Source: Bacteroidota bacterium (GTDB lineage: Bacteria > Bacteroidota > Bacteroidia > B-17B0 > Aurantibacillaceae). From it: a DNA stretch of 64,000 nucleotides. The DNA lies in assembly GCA_947450025.1 (NCBI GenBank), contig CANFTW010000017.1, forward strand, positions 1 through 64,000. Reading direction: 5' to 3'. Shown one piece after another: positions 24,784-32,624 of the stretch. The notes under the pieces were generated by a model. The model worked only from the letters and a program-made list of their open reading frames with translations. It was not told the origin of the DNA and searched no databases. Numbering within the stretch: position 1 is the stretch's first letter; each line of letters begins with the position of its first letter. The translations under genes were made by a program, and so were the position numbers.

Positions 24784-26733
24784 TTAATTAATTGTTTTTT
24801 GTTTAAAATCATTGTCAATTGTTGTTTGTACTAGTTTTGCAAAGTCTGCTATAGTCATTGTTCCTATATCTCCTTTACCATGTTCTCGCACAGCAACTGT
24901 TCCATCTTCCGCTTCTTTCTCACCAACGATAAGCATAAACGGTATTTTGTTTACTTCATTATCGCGAATTTTCTTCCCTATTTTTTCGTTTCTCTCATCA
25001 ACAAGGCCGCGAATATCGGAAATATTTAATAATTCTGAAACTTTTTTTGCATAATCGTTATATTTTTCACTAATCGGCAAAATCGCATACTGATCTGGAG
25101 TTAACCAAAGAGGGAAATTTCCACCGCAATGCTCAATTAACACTGCAATAAAACGTTCTAAAGAACCAAATGGTGCTCTGTGAATCATCACTGGGCGATG
25201 TTTTAAATTATCTGAACCCGTGTATTCTAATTCGAAACGCTCAGGTAAGTTATAATCTACCTGAATAGTTCCTAATTGCCATTTACGTCCCAAAGCATCT
25301 TTTACCATGAAATCTAATTTTGGGCCATAAAAAGCAGCTTCACCAGTTTCAACAACTGTTCTTAAGCCTTTTTCGGCTGCGGAATCAATAATTGCTTGCT
25401 CTGCCATTGCCCAATTTTCATCAGTTCCAATGTACTTCGCTTTGTTTTCTGGGTCACGTAAAGAAATTTGAGCTGTATAATCTTTAAAATCTAATGCATT
25501 AAATACATAAAGCACTAAATCAATCACTTTTAAAAACTCTTCTTTTACCTGATCAGGGCGAACAAATAAATGAGCATCATCTTGAGTAAATCCGCGTACA
25601 CGCGTTAAACCATGTAATTCTCCTTTTTGCTCATAGCGATAAACCGTTCCAAACTCTGCATAACGAACCGGTAAATCTTTATAGGATTTAGGTGATGATT
25701 TATAAATTTCGCAGTGATGCGGGCAATTCATTGGTTTTAAGTAAAACTCTTCGCCTTCGTGAGGTGTTTTAATTGGTTGAAATGAATCGGCGCCATATTT
25801 TTCGTAATGTCCAGAACAAACGTATAATTCCTTTTGGGCAATATGAGGCGTAACAACTGGTAAATAACCAGCTTTCATTTGCGCCTTTTGCATAAACTGA
25901 ATTAAACGTTCACGCAACATTGCACCTTTAGGTAACCATAAAGGTAAGCCTAAACCAACTTTTTCTGAAAATGTAAATAATTCTAATTCTTTACCTAATT
26001 TTCGATGATCACGTTTTTTAGCTTCTTCTAATAAAGTTAAATATTCTTTTAACTCCTTATCCTTTGGAAAAGCAATACCATAAATACGAGTTAACATTTT
26101 ATTTTTCTCGTCGCCTTTCCAATAAGCACCAGCAATATTTAAAACCTTAACAGCTTTAATAAATCCAGTATTTGGAATATGTGGGCCACGACATAAATCT
26201 GTGAAATTTCCTTGATTGTATAAAGAAATGTTTCCATCCTCTAAACGCTCTAATAAATCTAATTTATATTCATCACCTTTATCAGCAAAATATTTAATAG
26301 CATCTGCCTTAGTAATGTCAATGCGCTTATATTCGTTATTTTGACGAGCTAACTCTAACATTTTAGCTTCAATTTTCTCAAAATCAGCTGGTGTTAAAGT
26401 TTGTCCATTTAAATCAACATCATAATAAAACCCATTTTCCAATGGTGGCCCAACCCAAAATTTTACTCCTGGATATAATAATTCCAAAGCCTCTGCTAAT
26501 AAATGGGCTGATGAATGCCACAAGGTGTTTTTACCTTCTGCATCATTCCAGGTTAACAAACTTAAGCTTGAATCTTGATTAATTGGTTTGCTAGCATCTA
26601 CTACTTCGTTGCTAACTTTAGCGGCTAATACATTTCTTGCTAAGCCTTCGCTGATACTCTGTGCAACTTGCATAGAGGTGGTTCCTTTTGGGTATTCGCG
26701 AACAGAACCATCTGGTAAAGTTATTTTTATCAT
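24784..26733 (-). CDS. thrS: Threonyl-tRNA synthetase
   Basis: The 649-residue enzyme comprises a TGS domain (about 1-60) and an editing domain with HSSAH (about 74-78) and DLCRGPH. A class II catalytic core carries zinc ligands in [15 protein letters not shown] and [11 protein letters not shown], and a C-terminal anticodon-binding domain follows (about 540-649). It charges tRNA-Thr and clears Ser-tRNA-Thr. It is the first gene of the thrS-infC-rpmI-rplT operon. Its leader carries a tRNA-Thr anticodon-arm mimic overlapping the SD region, pointing to autoregulation of translation. Confidence 0.97.
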   Translation of the reverse strand: MIKITLPDGSVREYPKGTTSMQVAQSISEGLARNVLAAKVSNEVVDASKPINQDSSLSLLTWNDAEGKNTLWHSSAHLLAEALELLYPGVKFWVGPPLENGFYYDVDLNGQTLTPADFEKIEAKMLELARQNNEYKRIDITKADAIKYFADKGDEYKLDLLERLEDGNISLYNQGNFTDLCRGPHIPNTGFIKAVKVLNIAGAYWKGDEKNKMLTRIYGIAFPKDKELKEYLTLLEEAKKRDHRKLGKELELFTFSEKVGLGLPLWLPKGAMLRERLIQFMQKAQMKAGYLPVVTPHIAQKELYVCSGHYEKYGADSFQPIKTPHEGEEFYLKPMNCPHHCEIYKSSPKSYKDLPVRYAEFGTVYRYEQKGELHGLTRVRGFTQDDAHLFVRPDQVKEEFLKVIDLVLYVFNALDFKDYTAQISLRDPENKAKYIGTDENWAMAEQAIIDSAAEKGLRTVVETGEAAFYGPKLDFMVKDALGRKWQLGTIQVDYNLPERFELEYTGSDNLKHRPVMIHRAPFGSLERFIAVLIEHCGGNFPLWLTPDQYAILPISEKYNDYAKKVSELLNISDIRGLVDERNEKIGKKIRDNEVNKIPFMLIVGEKEAEDGTVAVREHGKGDIGTMTIADFAKLVQTTIDNDFKQKTIN

Positions 26734-26742
26734 ATACTTGCT

Positions 26743-26759
26743 CCCACTTACAACGTGGG
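26743..26759 (-). promoter_or_regulatory. thrS leader hairpin mimicking the tRNA-Thr anticodon arm
   Basis: On the mRNA, CCCAC-GUUGUAA-GUGGG folds into a perfect 5-bp stem with a 7-nt loop. In tRNA numbering the loop is G32 U33 U34 G35 U36 A37 A38: the invariant U33, anticodon UGU (threonine) and purine 37 all fall in place. The 3' strand of the stem runs into GGGAG, the only SD-like sequence, about 8 bases before the ATG. Binding of ThrRS would therefore block ribosome access, as in the E. coli thrS operator. The mimicry is seen in sequence; the regulation is inferred. Confidence 0.6.
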
Positions 26760-26775
26760 TTTTAATTTAGGGGAA

Positions 26776-26783
26776 CAAAGATA
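26776..26783 (-). promoter_or_regulatory. -7 box of the thrS operon promoter
   Basis: TATCTTTG on the minus strand is a perfect TAnnTTTG box. A start site about 5-7 bases downstream would give a leader of roughly 35-40 bases that consists essentially of the anticodon-like hairpin. No well-spaced TTG -33 box is visible. Confidence 0.55.
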
Positions 26784-26871
26784 GTAGAATTTGTCAATTT
26801 ATATGGCTTTCAAGACGAAATATTAAAAATTAATACGTAATAATAAATTTAACATTTATTTAAAATTAGAT

Positions 26872-26903
26872 GTTGTAACATTAAATGTTATAACGTATAT
26901 TTG
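26872..26903 (+). promoter_or_regulatory. yceI promoter with embedded MarR-like operator
   Basis: TTG (26873-26875) and TATATTTG (26896-26903) are spaced by 20 bases, a textbook Bacteroidota promoter. Filling the spacer is a palindrome with 11-base arms, GTTGTAACATT (26872-26882) and AATGTTATAAC (26884-26894), around a single A, with 10 of 11 positions paired. Size and position fit a MarR-family dimer site that would exclude RNA polymerase; a MarR gene follows yceI. Confidence 0.65.
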
Positions 26904-26938
26904 CAGCGTATTTAAAAACAACTAACAAAAAAACATTT

Positions 26939-27538
26939 ATGAAAACAACTTTTCCAACATTATTAGCTGTAGCGGCTATTTCTTTAAGTGCAAAAGCACA
27001 AACAAACTGGAATTTAGATGCCTCTCACAGTAAATTAGGATTTTCTGTAACACACATGATGGTAAGCGAAACAGAAGGTAAATTTAAAATCTATGAAGGA
27101 AAAGTATCATCTGTAAAAGAAGGAATTGATTTTACAGATGCTAAAATTGACTTTAATGTTGATGCGGCTAGCATTAATACTGACGATGAAAAAAGAGATG
27201 GTCATTTAAAATCTCCTGACTTTTTTGATGTAGAAAAATTTCCAAAAATCACTTTCGTAAGTACTTCAATGAAACCAGGAAAAGTAAAAGGAACGTATAC
27301 TTTAACTGGTAATTTAACAATGCATGGTGTTACTAAGCCAGTTACATTAACAGCTTATGGTGCATCAAAAATTGTAAAAGATCCTTATGGAATGGAACGT
27401 TATGCCTTTAAAGTAGTTGGTAAATTAAACCGCAAAGATTACGGATTATCATGGAATGCTGCTCTTGAAGCTGGTGGAGTTGCAGTTAGTGAAGAAGTGA
27501 AAATAGATATCAATGTTGAAATTACTAAAGCAAAATAA
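26939..27538 (+). CDS. YceI family periplasmic protein
   Basis: The 199-residue protein has a signal peptide (about 1-20, ending SAKAQ) followed by the YceI lipocalin-like barrel: WNLDASHSKLGFSVTHMM near the start, DDEKRDGHLKSPDFF in the middle, and NRKDYGLSWNAAL near the end. YceI proteins bind isoprenoid or amphiphilic lipids in the periplasm. It is led by a strong promoter with a palindromic operator and followed by a terminator and a marR gene, a pairing suggesting repression lifted by a lipophilic ligand (inference). Confidence 0.9.
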   Translation: MKTTFPTLLAVAAISLSAKAQTNWNLDASHSKLGFSVTHMMVSETEGKFKIYEGKVSSVKEGIDFTDAKIDFNVDAASINTDDEKRDGHLKSPDFFDVEKFPKITFVSTSMKPGKVKGTYTLTGNLTMHGVTKPVTLTAYGASKIVKDPYGMERYAFKVVGKLNRKDYGLSWNAALEAGGVAVSEEVKIDINVEITKAK

Positions 27539-27556
27539 CTTTAATTAATTATTTTT

Positions 27557-27588
27557 GTCCCTAGCCCAAAACTAGGGACATTTTTTTT
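27557..27588 (+). terminator. Intrinsic terminator between yceI and marR
   Basis: GTCCCTAG (27557-27564) pairs perfectly with CTAGGGAC (27572-27579), followed by A and eight T residues. It ends only 9 bases before the marR start codon. Confidence 0.85.
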
Positions 27589-27597
27589 ACTCCAATT

Positions 27598-28047
27598 TTG
27601 AATTTAGAAGACGAAATACAACAAAAAAAATTTAAATCAAACGAACAAAAGTTAATGGTTAACTTGTTGTATACAACCAATTGGTTGAATGCACAGTACG
27701 ACTGCTTTTTTAAACATTCAGATATTACCATTCAACAATATAATGTCCTTAGAATTCTAAGAGGTCAGCATCCAAACCCAAGTAATATCAAATTAATTAA
27801 GGAACGAATGCTGGATAGGATGAGTGATGCCTCGAGAATTGTGGACAAATTAAATACGAAAGGACTATTAATTAGGAGAGAATGTCCTAATGATCGAAGA
27901 AGTGTGGATGTAATCATTACAGATAAAGGATTAGAGTTACTCCAGTCTTTAGATTACATTGATGAAAGCGCCAAACAATTATTCAAATCTTTAAGCTCAG
28001 AGGAGATTAAACAGCTTAATCACTTATTAAATAAATTAAGAGATTAA
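27598..28047 (+). CDS. MarR family transcriptional regulator
   Basis: The 149-residue winged-helix protein has its recognition region around NPSNIKLIKERMLDRMSDASRIVDKLNTKGL and wing RRECPNDRRSVDVIITDKG. The start is TTG 27598: the N-terminal residues NLEDEIQQKKFKSNEQKL resemble other Bacteroidota MarR proteins of this group, whereas the next ATG (27655) would cut into the first helix. With the yceI terminator ending 9 bases upstream there is no space for a promoter, so expression probably depends on read-through. It likely regulates yceI and thereby itself. Confidence 0.85.
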   Translation: MNLEDEIQQKKFKSNEQKLMVNLLYTTNWLNAQYDCFFKHSDITIQQYNVLRILRGQHPNPSNIKLIKERMLDRMSDASRIVDKLNTKGLLIRRECPNDRRSVDVIITDKGLELLQSLDYIDESAKQLFKSLSSEEIKQLNHLLNKLRD

Positions 28048-28125
28048 ATCTTAAAGTACTAGCAGGTTGTTGATTTATGTTCTAATTTTGCCTTAAGTTA
28101 TTGTGCAAATTATCTGCTGTAAATT

Positions 28126-28713
28126 ATGTTAGGACTAAAATTAGAAACGGACCCACGTTGGGTTAATATCGTAGAAACAAACATCGAAGAAATTTTAACC
28201 GATCATGCCTATTGTGAGCAAAAAGCTGCCACAAATGCTATTTCTATTATGATCAGCTACCCGTATTACACGGATTTAGTGGAAGAAATGGTAAAATTAG
28301 CTCAAGAAGAACTTTCACATTTTGAAATGGTACACCAAAAAATAAAGGACCGAGGATTTAAACTTGGCTTTGAAAGAAAAGATGAATACGTTGGCGAACT
28401 TTATAAATTCATGAGAAAAGGAGATCACCGCAAAGAAATCGTATTAATTGACCGTTTATTATTTGGCGCTATGATTGAAGCAAGAAGTTGTGAGCGCTTT
28501 AAATTACTTTCAGAAAACATTAATGACCTAGAATTAAAATCTTTTTATAAAGATTTAATGATTAGCGAAGCCACTCATTATACCTTGTTTATAGGCTTTG
28601 CTCGAAAATACGGCAGCCATGTGGAAGATATTGATAAAAGATGGCAACAATGGTTATCTTTTGAAGCCGAATTGATAAAAAACTATGGAAAGAAAGAAAC
28701 GGTTCACGGATAA
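28126..28713 (+). CDS. miaE: tRNA-(ms2io6A)-hydroxylase MiaE
   Basis: The 195-residue ferritin-like di-iron protein has ligand positions visible in DHAYCEQKA, QEELSHFEMV, EARSCERFK and SEATHYTLF, the MiaE pattern. MiaE hydroxylates the isopentenyl group at A37 of tRNAs reading U-starting codons. A TAATTTTG box at 28083-28090 is a plausible promoter element. The gene is monocistronic. Confidence 0.88.
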   Translation: MLGLKLETDPRWVNIVETNIEEILTDHAYCEQKAATNAISIMISYPYYTDLVEEMVKLAQEELSHFEMVHQKIKDRGFKLGFERKDEYVGELYKFMRKGDHRKEIVLIDRLLFGAMIEARSCERFKLLSENINDLELKSFYKDLMISEATHYTLFIGFARKYGSHVEDIDKRWQQWLSFEAELIKNYGKKETVHG

Positions 28714-28767
28714 TTTAATATATTTGGAATAATAACATTCTATCATTCACTTATTAAAAATATTCTC

Positions 28768-28956
28768 ATGAAAAAAATAATTCTTTTAGTATTTATTGCA
28801 TCTAGTTTTGCTTCATGCAAAAAAGACCGAGTATGTACTTGCACGAATCAAGATGGAAGTATCAGTTCTCAGGCGACCTATATAAACGTTACAAAAAAGG
28901 AAGCTAGAAATTTATGTACAACAACCCTTACTGGGGTAACATGCTCCGTTAAGTAA
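28768..28956 (+). CDS. Small Cys-rich lipoprotein (copy 1)
   Basis: The 62-residue precursor has a signal peptide and lipobox SFASC (lipidated Cys about 17), followed immediately by KKDRVCTCTNQDGS. Four more cysteines form two candidate disulfides. It is a paralog of the protein encoded at 29093-29332: the shared blocks are CKKDRVCTC, VTKKEAR/VTKKDAR and a final TC-containing tail. The +2/+3 lysines after the lipidated Cys fit a surface or outer-membrane lipoprotein. Function unknown. Confidence 0.7.
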   Translation: MKKIILLVFIASSFASCKKDRVCTCTNQDGSISSQATYINVTKKEARNLCTTTLTGVTCSVK

Positions 28957-29092
28957 CCAATTAACCTGTTAATTAATGGTTAAATAGCAAAAGTTATATT
29001 AACTTTAAATCAAATTTCATGAATTATCTCATGATTTTTATTCAATATTCTAAATATTAATATATTTGTTTAAACTTTAAAAACTAAAAAAA

Positions 29093-29332
29093 ATGAAAAA
29101 AATTACTTTATTAGCACTTGCTTTCGTAGCAATTTCTTTTGCTTCTTGCAAAAAAGACAGAGTTTGTACTTGTGAAACATCTGGTACATTAGGAACAACT
29201 AAAGATGTTACTACAATGTATAAAGTTACTAAAAAAGACGCTCGCTTAATGTGTGTAGGTTCTCAAAATGTTCACACTAACCAAGCTGGACAATCTTCTA
29301 CAGGAGACAAAACAACTTGTACATTAAAATAA
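29093..29332 (+). CDS. Small Cys-rich lipoprotein (copy 2)
   Basis: The 79-residue precursor has lipobox SFASC and the same CKKDRVCTC motif, then a longer Ser/Thr/Gly-rich insert before the last cysteine (TTCTLK at the end). It derives from tandem duplication with the gene 136 bases upstream. A strong terminator follows (29353-29384). Family unrecognised, but the conserved cysteine spacing between the copies supports selection on a folded disulfide-bonded domain. Confidence 0.7.
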   Translation: MKKITLLALAFVAISFASCKKDRVCTCETSGTLGTTKDVTTMYKVTKKDARLMCVGSQNVHTNQAGQSSTGDKTTCTLK

Positions 29333-29352
29333 TTTGATTTCTAATTATTTAA

Positions 29353-29384
29353 AACTTCCACCAAAAAGTGGAAGTTTTTTTTTA
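29353..29384 (+). terminator. Intrinsic terminator
   Basis: AACTTCCAC (29353-29361) pairs with GTGGAAGTT (29368-29376), followed by a long T-run. It ends the lipoprotein gene. Confidence 0.85.
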
Positions 29385-29421
29385 CTCAATTTTACCCTGA
29401 AAAAAAATAGTAATTAAAATT

Positions 29422-30363
29422 ATGAAACCTCTCATTATAAAAATAGTTTTCTTTTTTATTAGTTCTTTAATGGGTTTGGTATTCATTTATAGCGCTTACA
29501 CAAAACTGTATCCTATCGAACCATTTGAATTTACGTTTGTAGATTTAGGGATTGGTGGCTGGCGATTAGCTCCTTTTATAGCTCGATTTATGATTGGATT
29601 AGAATTCTTTATTGGATTTCTTTTAATTTTTGGTTTATATATTAAACGCTTTACCATTAAATTAACCATTGGGTCACTGCTGTTTTTTTCAATTTATTTA
29701 TTTTTTATTATTATCAGAAATGGAAATAATGGAAATTGTGGGTGCTTTGGGAACGCTATTGCGATGACTCCAAGCCAAGCTTTAATAAAAAATGCTATCA
29801 TGTTATTAATAGCCTTTATTATTTTAAAATATTATGAAGGTTTTTCTTATGGTAAAATACAAAAATGGTTTTTTGGGATGACGTGTATCATGGCATTTGC
29901 TTTACCTCATATTTTAAATTATGTTGACTTAGAATATACACAAGCATACTTATCAAAACCTGAAAATGAATTTAAATTAGAATTAGAAACTGTCTATAAA
30001 AACGCTAAAGTTCATCAAGTTCCAACATCACTAAGTAAAGGCAAACATATTATTGCTTTTATGAGTATGACTTGTCCCCACTGCCGCATTGCTGCAAAAA
30101 AGATGCGTATTATTAAAGAAAAAAATCCTGCAATTTCTATGTTTTTAATATTAAATGGCGAATACGATAAAATACAACCATTTTTTGAAGATACGAAAGC
30201 TAGAAATATTGGATATTGCTTATTAAACGGAAGAAGTTTTATTTACCTAGCCGGGCTTAATCTACCAGTTATTTATATGGTCAATAATTCAGTCGTTGAA
30301 AACGAAGTTGATTATATGAGGCTAGATCAACTTGAAATAGAGAAATGGTTACAAAAACCTTAA
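29422..30363 (+). CDS. MauE/DoxX-type membrane protein fused to a thioredoxin-like domain
   Basis: The protein has 313 residues. The N-terminal part (about 1-165) has 4-5 membrane helices with the MauE-type motif NCGCFGNA between helices. The C-terminal part (about 185-313) is a thioredoxin fold with CPHC in SMTCPHCRIAAKKM and a cis-proline region LPVIYMV. The combination suggests a membrane electron-transfer unit for disulfide chemistry in the periplasm, comparable in logic to DsbD-type or VKOR-Trx fusions. The upstream Cys-rich lipoproteins are possible clients, but this is only proximity. Confidence 0.75.
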   Translation: MKPLIIKIVFFFISSLMGLVFIYSAYTKLYPIEPFEFTFVDLGIGGWRLAPFIARFMIGLEFFIGFLLIFGLYIKRFTIKLTIGSLLFFSIYLFFIIIRNGNNGNCGCFGNAIAMTPSQALIKNAIMLLIAFIILKYYEGFSYGKIQKWFFGMTCIMAFALPHILNYVDLEYTQAYLSKPENEFKLELETVYKNAKVHQVPTSLSKGKHIIAFMSMTCPHCRIAAKKMRIIKEKNPAISMFLILNGEYDKIQPFFEDTKARNIGYCLLNGRSFIYLAGLNLPVIYMVNNSVVENEVDYMRLDQLEIEKWLQKP

Positions 30364-30365
30364 AC

Positions 30366-31058
30366 CTATAAAATAGTTTTTAATACACTTAATTCATTTA
30401 TTTGAGTTAAATTTTGGATGATATTTTCTTTATGAGAATCTGTATTAGCCAGATAAATAGCTTTCCAATTCGCATTTAAAGCACCTTCAATATCTGTTTC
30501 AAAATTATCTCCAATCATCACACATTCATGATTTTGAGCTTGCGCAAGACTCTCTGCTAAATTAAAAATTTGAAGATCAGGTTTGTTAAACCCATGTTCT
30601 TCAGATATAATAATCTGCTTAAAAAATGGCTTAAGTTGGCAGCTATCTAATTTTATATGTTGTACTTCTTTAAACCCATTTGTAATAATGTGTAATTCGT
30701 ATTTATCTTTTAGATAATCTAATACATCCATCGCCCCATCAATTAAATGAGTCTTAAAAGGTGAAATCTTCAAATAATCATCTGCCCACTGATGAGCCAA
30801 TTCTAAATTATCATATTTAAAATGTAAAAATGATTTGTAAAATCGTTGGTACCTTAATTCCTCTTTTTTAATTTGATTCAAACTATACAATCTCCATAAC
30901 TCATGATTAATAGATTCATAAACCTCAATAAACTCATCAAAACTAACTTTACAGAAATATTGAATATTATGTTCATGAAACAAGTGAGATAAAGCCTCTC
31001 TCGAGTTTTTTTCAAAATCCCAAAGTGTATTATCTAAATCAAAAAATATGTGTTTAAT
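30366..31058 (-). CDS. HAD hydrolase, YjjG-like, predicted AUU start
   Basis: The protein has 230 residues from ATT 31058 (IKHIFFDLDNTLWDFE). HAD motif I (DLDNT) is intact, followed by an alpha-helical cap, motif II IITNG, the motif III lysine and motif IV GDNFETDI. YjjG-type enzymes dephosphorylate (non-canonical) nucleoside monophosphates. No ATG, GTG or TTG lies upstream of motif I in this frame; the first TTG (30983) would delete the catalytic aspartates. ATT at 31058 or at 31067, the latter overlapping the stop of the preceding gene, are the only reasonable starts. Translational coupling to the GSCFA gene is likely. Confidence 0.75.
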   Translation of the reverse strand: MKHIFFDLDNTLWDFEKNSREALSHLFHEHNIQYFCKVSFDEFIEVYESINHELWRLYSLNQIKKEELRYQRFYKSFLHFKYDNLELAHQWADDYLKISPFKTHLIDGAMDVLDYLKDKYELHIITNGFKEVQHIKLDSCQLKPFFKQIIISEEHGFNKPDLQIFNLAESLAQAQNHECVMIGDNFETDIEGALNANWKAIYLANTDSHKENIIQNLTQINELSVLKTIL

Positions 31059-31062
31059 CTCT

Positions 31063-32046
31063 TTAATCTTCGTAATTATTAAAATAATGTAATTCTTTAC
31101 TTAAATCTAAATAGCTATATTCTGCTTGCAACGTCACACATTTTTGATAAAAATTATGTTTAAACTTAACCGATGATTCTGTTGCTTTATTAAATAAACG
31201 ATGATGGTAGGCTTGATGAATTTGCAACACTCGCTCATTAATTTCCATTGTTTTATCATTAAAAAAAACTTCAGAAAACTTTTTCCAAACATAATTAATT
31301 GCTTGTGTATTTGGATGAGCCAAATCTGATTCATAAAATCGATAATCTCTTAAATCATCATTTACCAACTCATATGCTGGAAAATAAGAACAATCTGTAT
31401 TTTGTTTTACTAGTTGGTGCACGGATTGAATTAAGATTGCTTTACTTAAATTATTCTCCACTACTCCATCTCGCAAATGTTTTACTGGCGATACAGTGAA
31501 TACTATTTTTATTTTGGGATTGATGGCTTTTAAATCATTTATCATTTCTTGAAAATCAACAATGATTTCATGGTTTTCTAATAATAATTTGTCAAATTCA
31601 CTTTGCGGTAATTTATGGCAATTAGCCACTACTTTCTCTTGTACTTTATGGTAATAAGCAAATGCGGATCCAACTGTTAGCATTAAATAAGACGTGGTAT
31701 GTAATTGTTGATTCCAGATATCAATCAATCTATTAAGTTCATTCAGTAAATCTTCTTTTTTTTCGCTACTCACTGAGCTATGCGCCTCTAAGAGATACCA
31801 CGCTCCTTCTTTTTCAAACACTTCATTTTCAGAAAAGTATTTTTTATGAATGATCCGATTAAGAGCGTTTGCCATGCTCTTTGGATTAAAAACAATACCA
31901 AAAGGATTAGCCTGAACCTTAAATTTCAAATCTCCTAATCGAGATGCGATATGCTCACTAAAACATGAACCGATTAACAACAAACCGTCCTGGTGAGTTA
32001 TTTTATTAAGGCTAATAGTTGGTTGAAATCCTAAGTGAAATTGCAT
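31063..32046 (-). CDS. GSCFA domain protein
   Basis: The 327-residue protein carries the family motif GSCFSEHIASRLG (about 27-39) and the downstream blocks NPFGIVFNP, TSYLMLTVGSAFAY and TVSPVKHLRDG. GSCFA proteins belong to the SGNH-hydrolase-like group found mostly in Bacteroidota and may act on acylated glycans, but no activity is established to my knowledge. The gene overlaps or abuts the HAD gene downstream, suggesting co-translation. Confidence 0.85.
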   Translation of the reverse strand: MQFHLGFQPTISLNKITHQDGLLLIGSCFSEHIASRLGDLKFKVQANPFGIVFNPKSMANALNRIIHKKYFSENEVFEKEGAWYLLEAHSSVSSEKKEDLLNELNRLIDIWNQQLHTTSYLMLTVGSAFAYYHKVQEKVVANCHKLPQSEFDKLLLENHEIIVDFQEMINDLKAINPKIKIVFTVSPVKHLRDGVVENNLSKAILIQSVHQLVKQNTDCSYFPAYELVNDDLRDYRFYESDLAHPNTQAINYVWKKFSEVFFNDKTMEINERVLQIHQAYHHRLFNKATESSVKFKHNFYQKCVTLQAEYSYLDLSKELHYFNNYED

Positions 32047-32061
32047 GACTAAATATAAAAC

Positions 32062-32092
32062 AAAAAAGGATTCCTAAATAGAAATCCTTTTT
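32062..32092. terminator. Terminator after ndk
   Basis: AAAAGGATT and AATCCTTTT pair around a short loop, with A-run and T-run on either side. On the minus strand it ends ndk transcription before the GSCFA gene. Confidence 0.7.
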
Positions 32093-32112
32093 TTATATAC
32101 TATTCTAATTAA

Positions 32113-32532
32113 TTAGAAACGCTCTATTTGAGAGAAAAAGAAATTAGCTTCGATATTAGCGTTTTCATCGCTATCAGATCCGTGAACGGCATTTGCAGCA
32201 ATTGATTTTGCAAATAATTTACGAATTGTTCCTTCGTCTGCTTTAGTTGGATCAGTTGCTCCAATTAAAGTTCTATATTCAGCAACAGCATTATCTTTAG
32301 ATAAAACAGCTGCAACAATAGGTCCACTACTCATATAACTTACTAATTCTCCGTAAAAAGGACGTTCTTTGTGAACTTCATAAAATTTACCTGCTGTTTC
32401 AGCGCTTAATTTCATGTATTTCATAGCTACAATTTTAAAACCTGATTGGTTTATTTTAGCTAAAATTGGCCCGATATTGTTTGCTTCAACTGCATCGGGT
32501 TTAATCATTGTAAAAGTGATATTTCCTGCCAT
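32113..32532 (-). CDS. ndk: Nucleoside-diphosphate kinase
   Basis: The 139-residue enzyme covers [15 protein letters not shown] at the start through the active-site histidine in NAVHGSDS to the C-terminus SQIERF. It transfers phosphate from ATP to NDPs via phospho-histidine. The in-frame TTG at 32553 is rejected as a start because it is part of the promoter -7 box TATCTTTG; ATG 32532 is correct. It stands next to nrnA, transcribed divergently. Confidence 0.96.
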   Translation of the reverse strand: MAGNITFTMIKPDAVEANNIGPILAKINQSGFKIVAMKYMKLSAETAGKFYEVHKERPFYGELVSYMSSGPIVAAVLSKDNAVAEYRTLIGATDPTKADEGTIRKLFAKSIAANAVHGSDSDENANIEANFFFSQIERF

Positions 32533-32550
32533 TATTAATTTTTTAGGCTG

Positions 32551-32558
32551 CAAAGATA
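32551..32558 (-). promoter_or_regulatory. -7 box of ndk
   Basis: TATCTTTG on the minus strand, 18 bases before the ATG, is a perfect TAnnTTTG box and settles the start codon choice. Confidence 0.6.
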
Positions 32559-32624
32559 CAAATATTGTGTGAATATAAAATAATCGAGCTAAAATAGCCT
32601 AAATTTGTACTTCAAATTTTAATC

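Noticed and set aside
26734-26760. T-box riboswitch upstream of thrS
   Set aside because: The leader is only about 40 bases and has no T-box sequence, specifier stem or terminator; the single anticodon-like hairpin fits the E. coli operator idea better.
30981-30983. TTG start for the HAD gene
   Set aside because: It would remove the DLDNT catalytic motif that is present in frame just upstream.
32533-32553. Upstream TTG start for ndk
   Set aside because: The TTG is part of the TATCTTTG promoter box, and the family starts at MAGNITFT.
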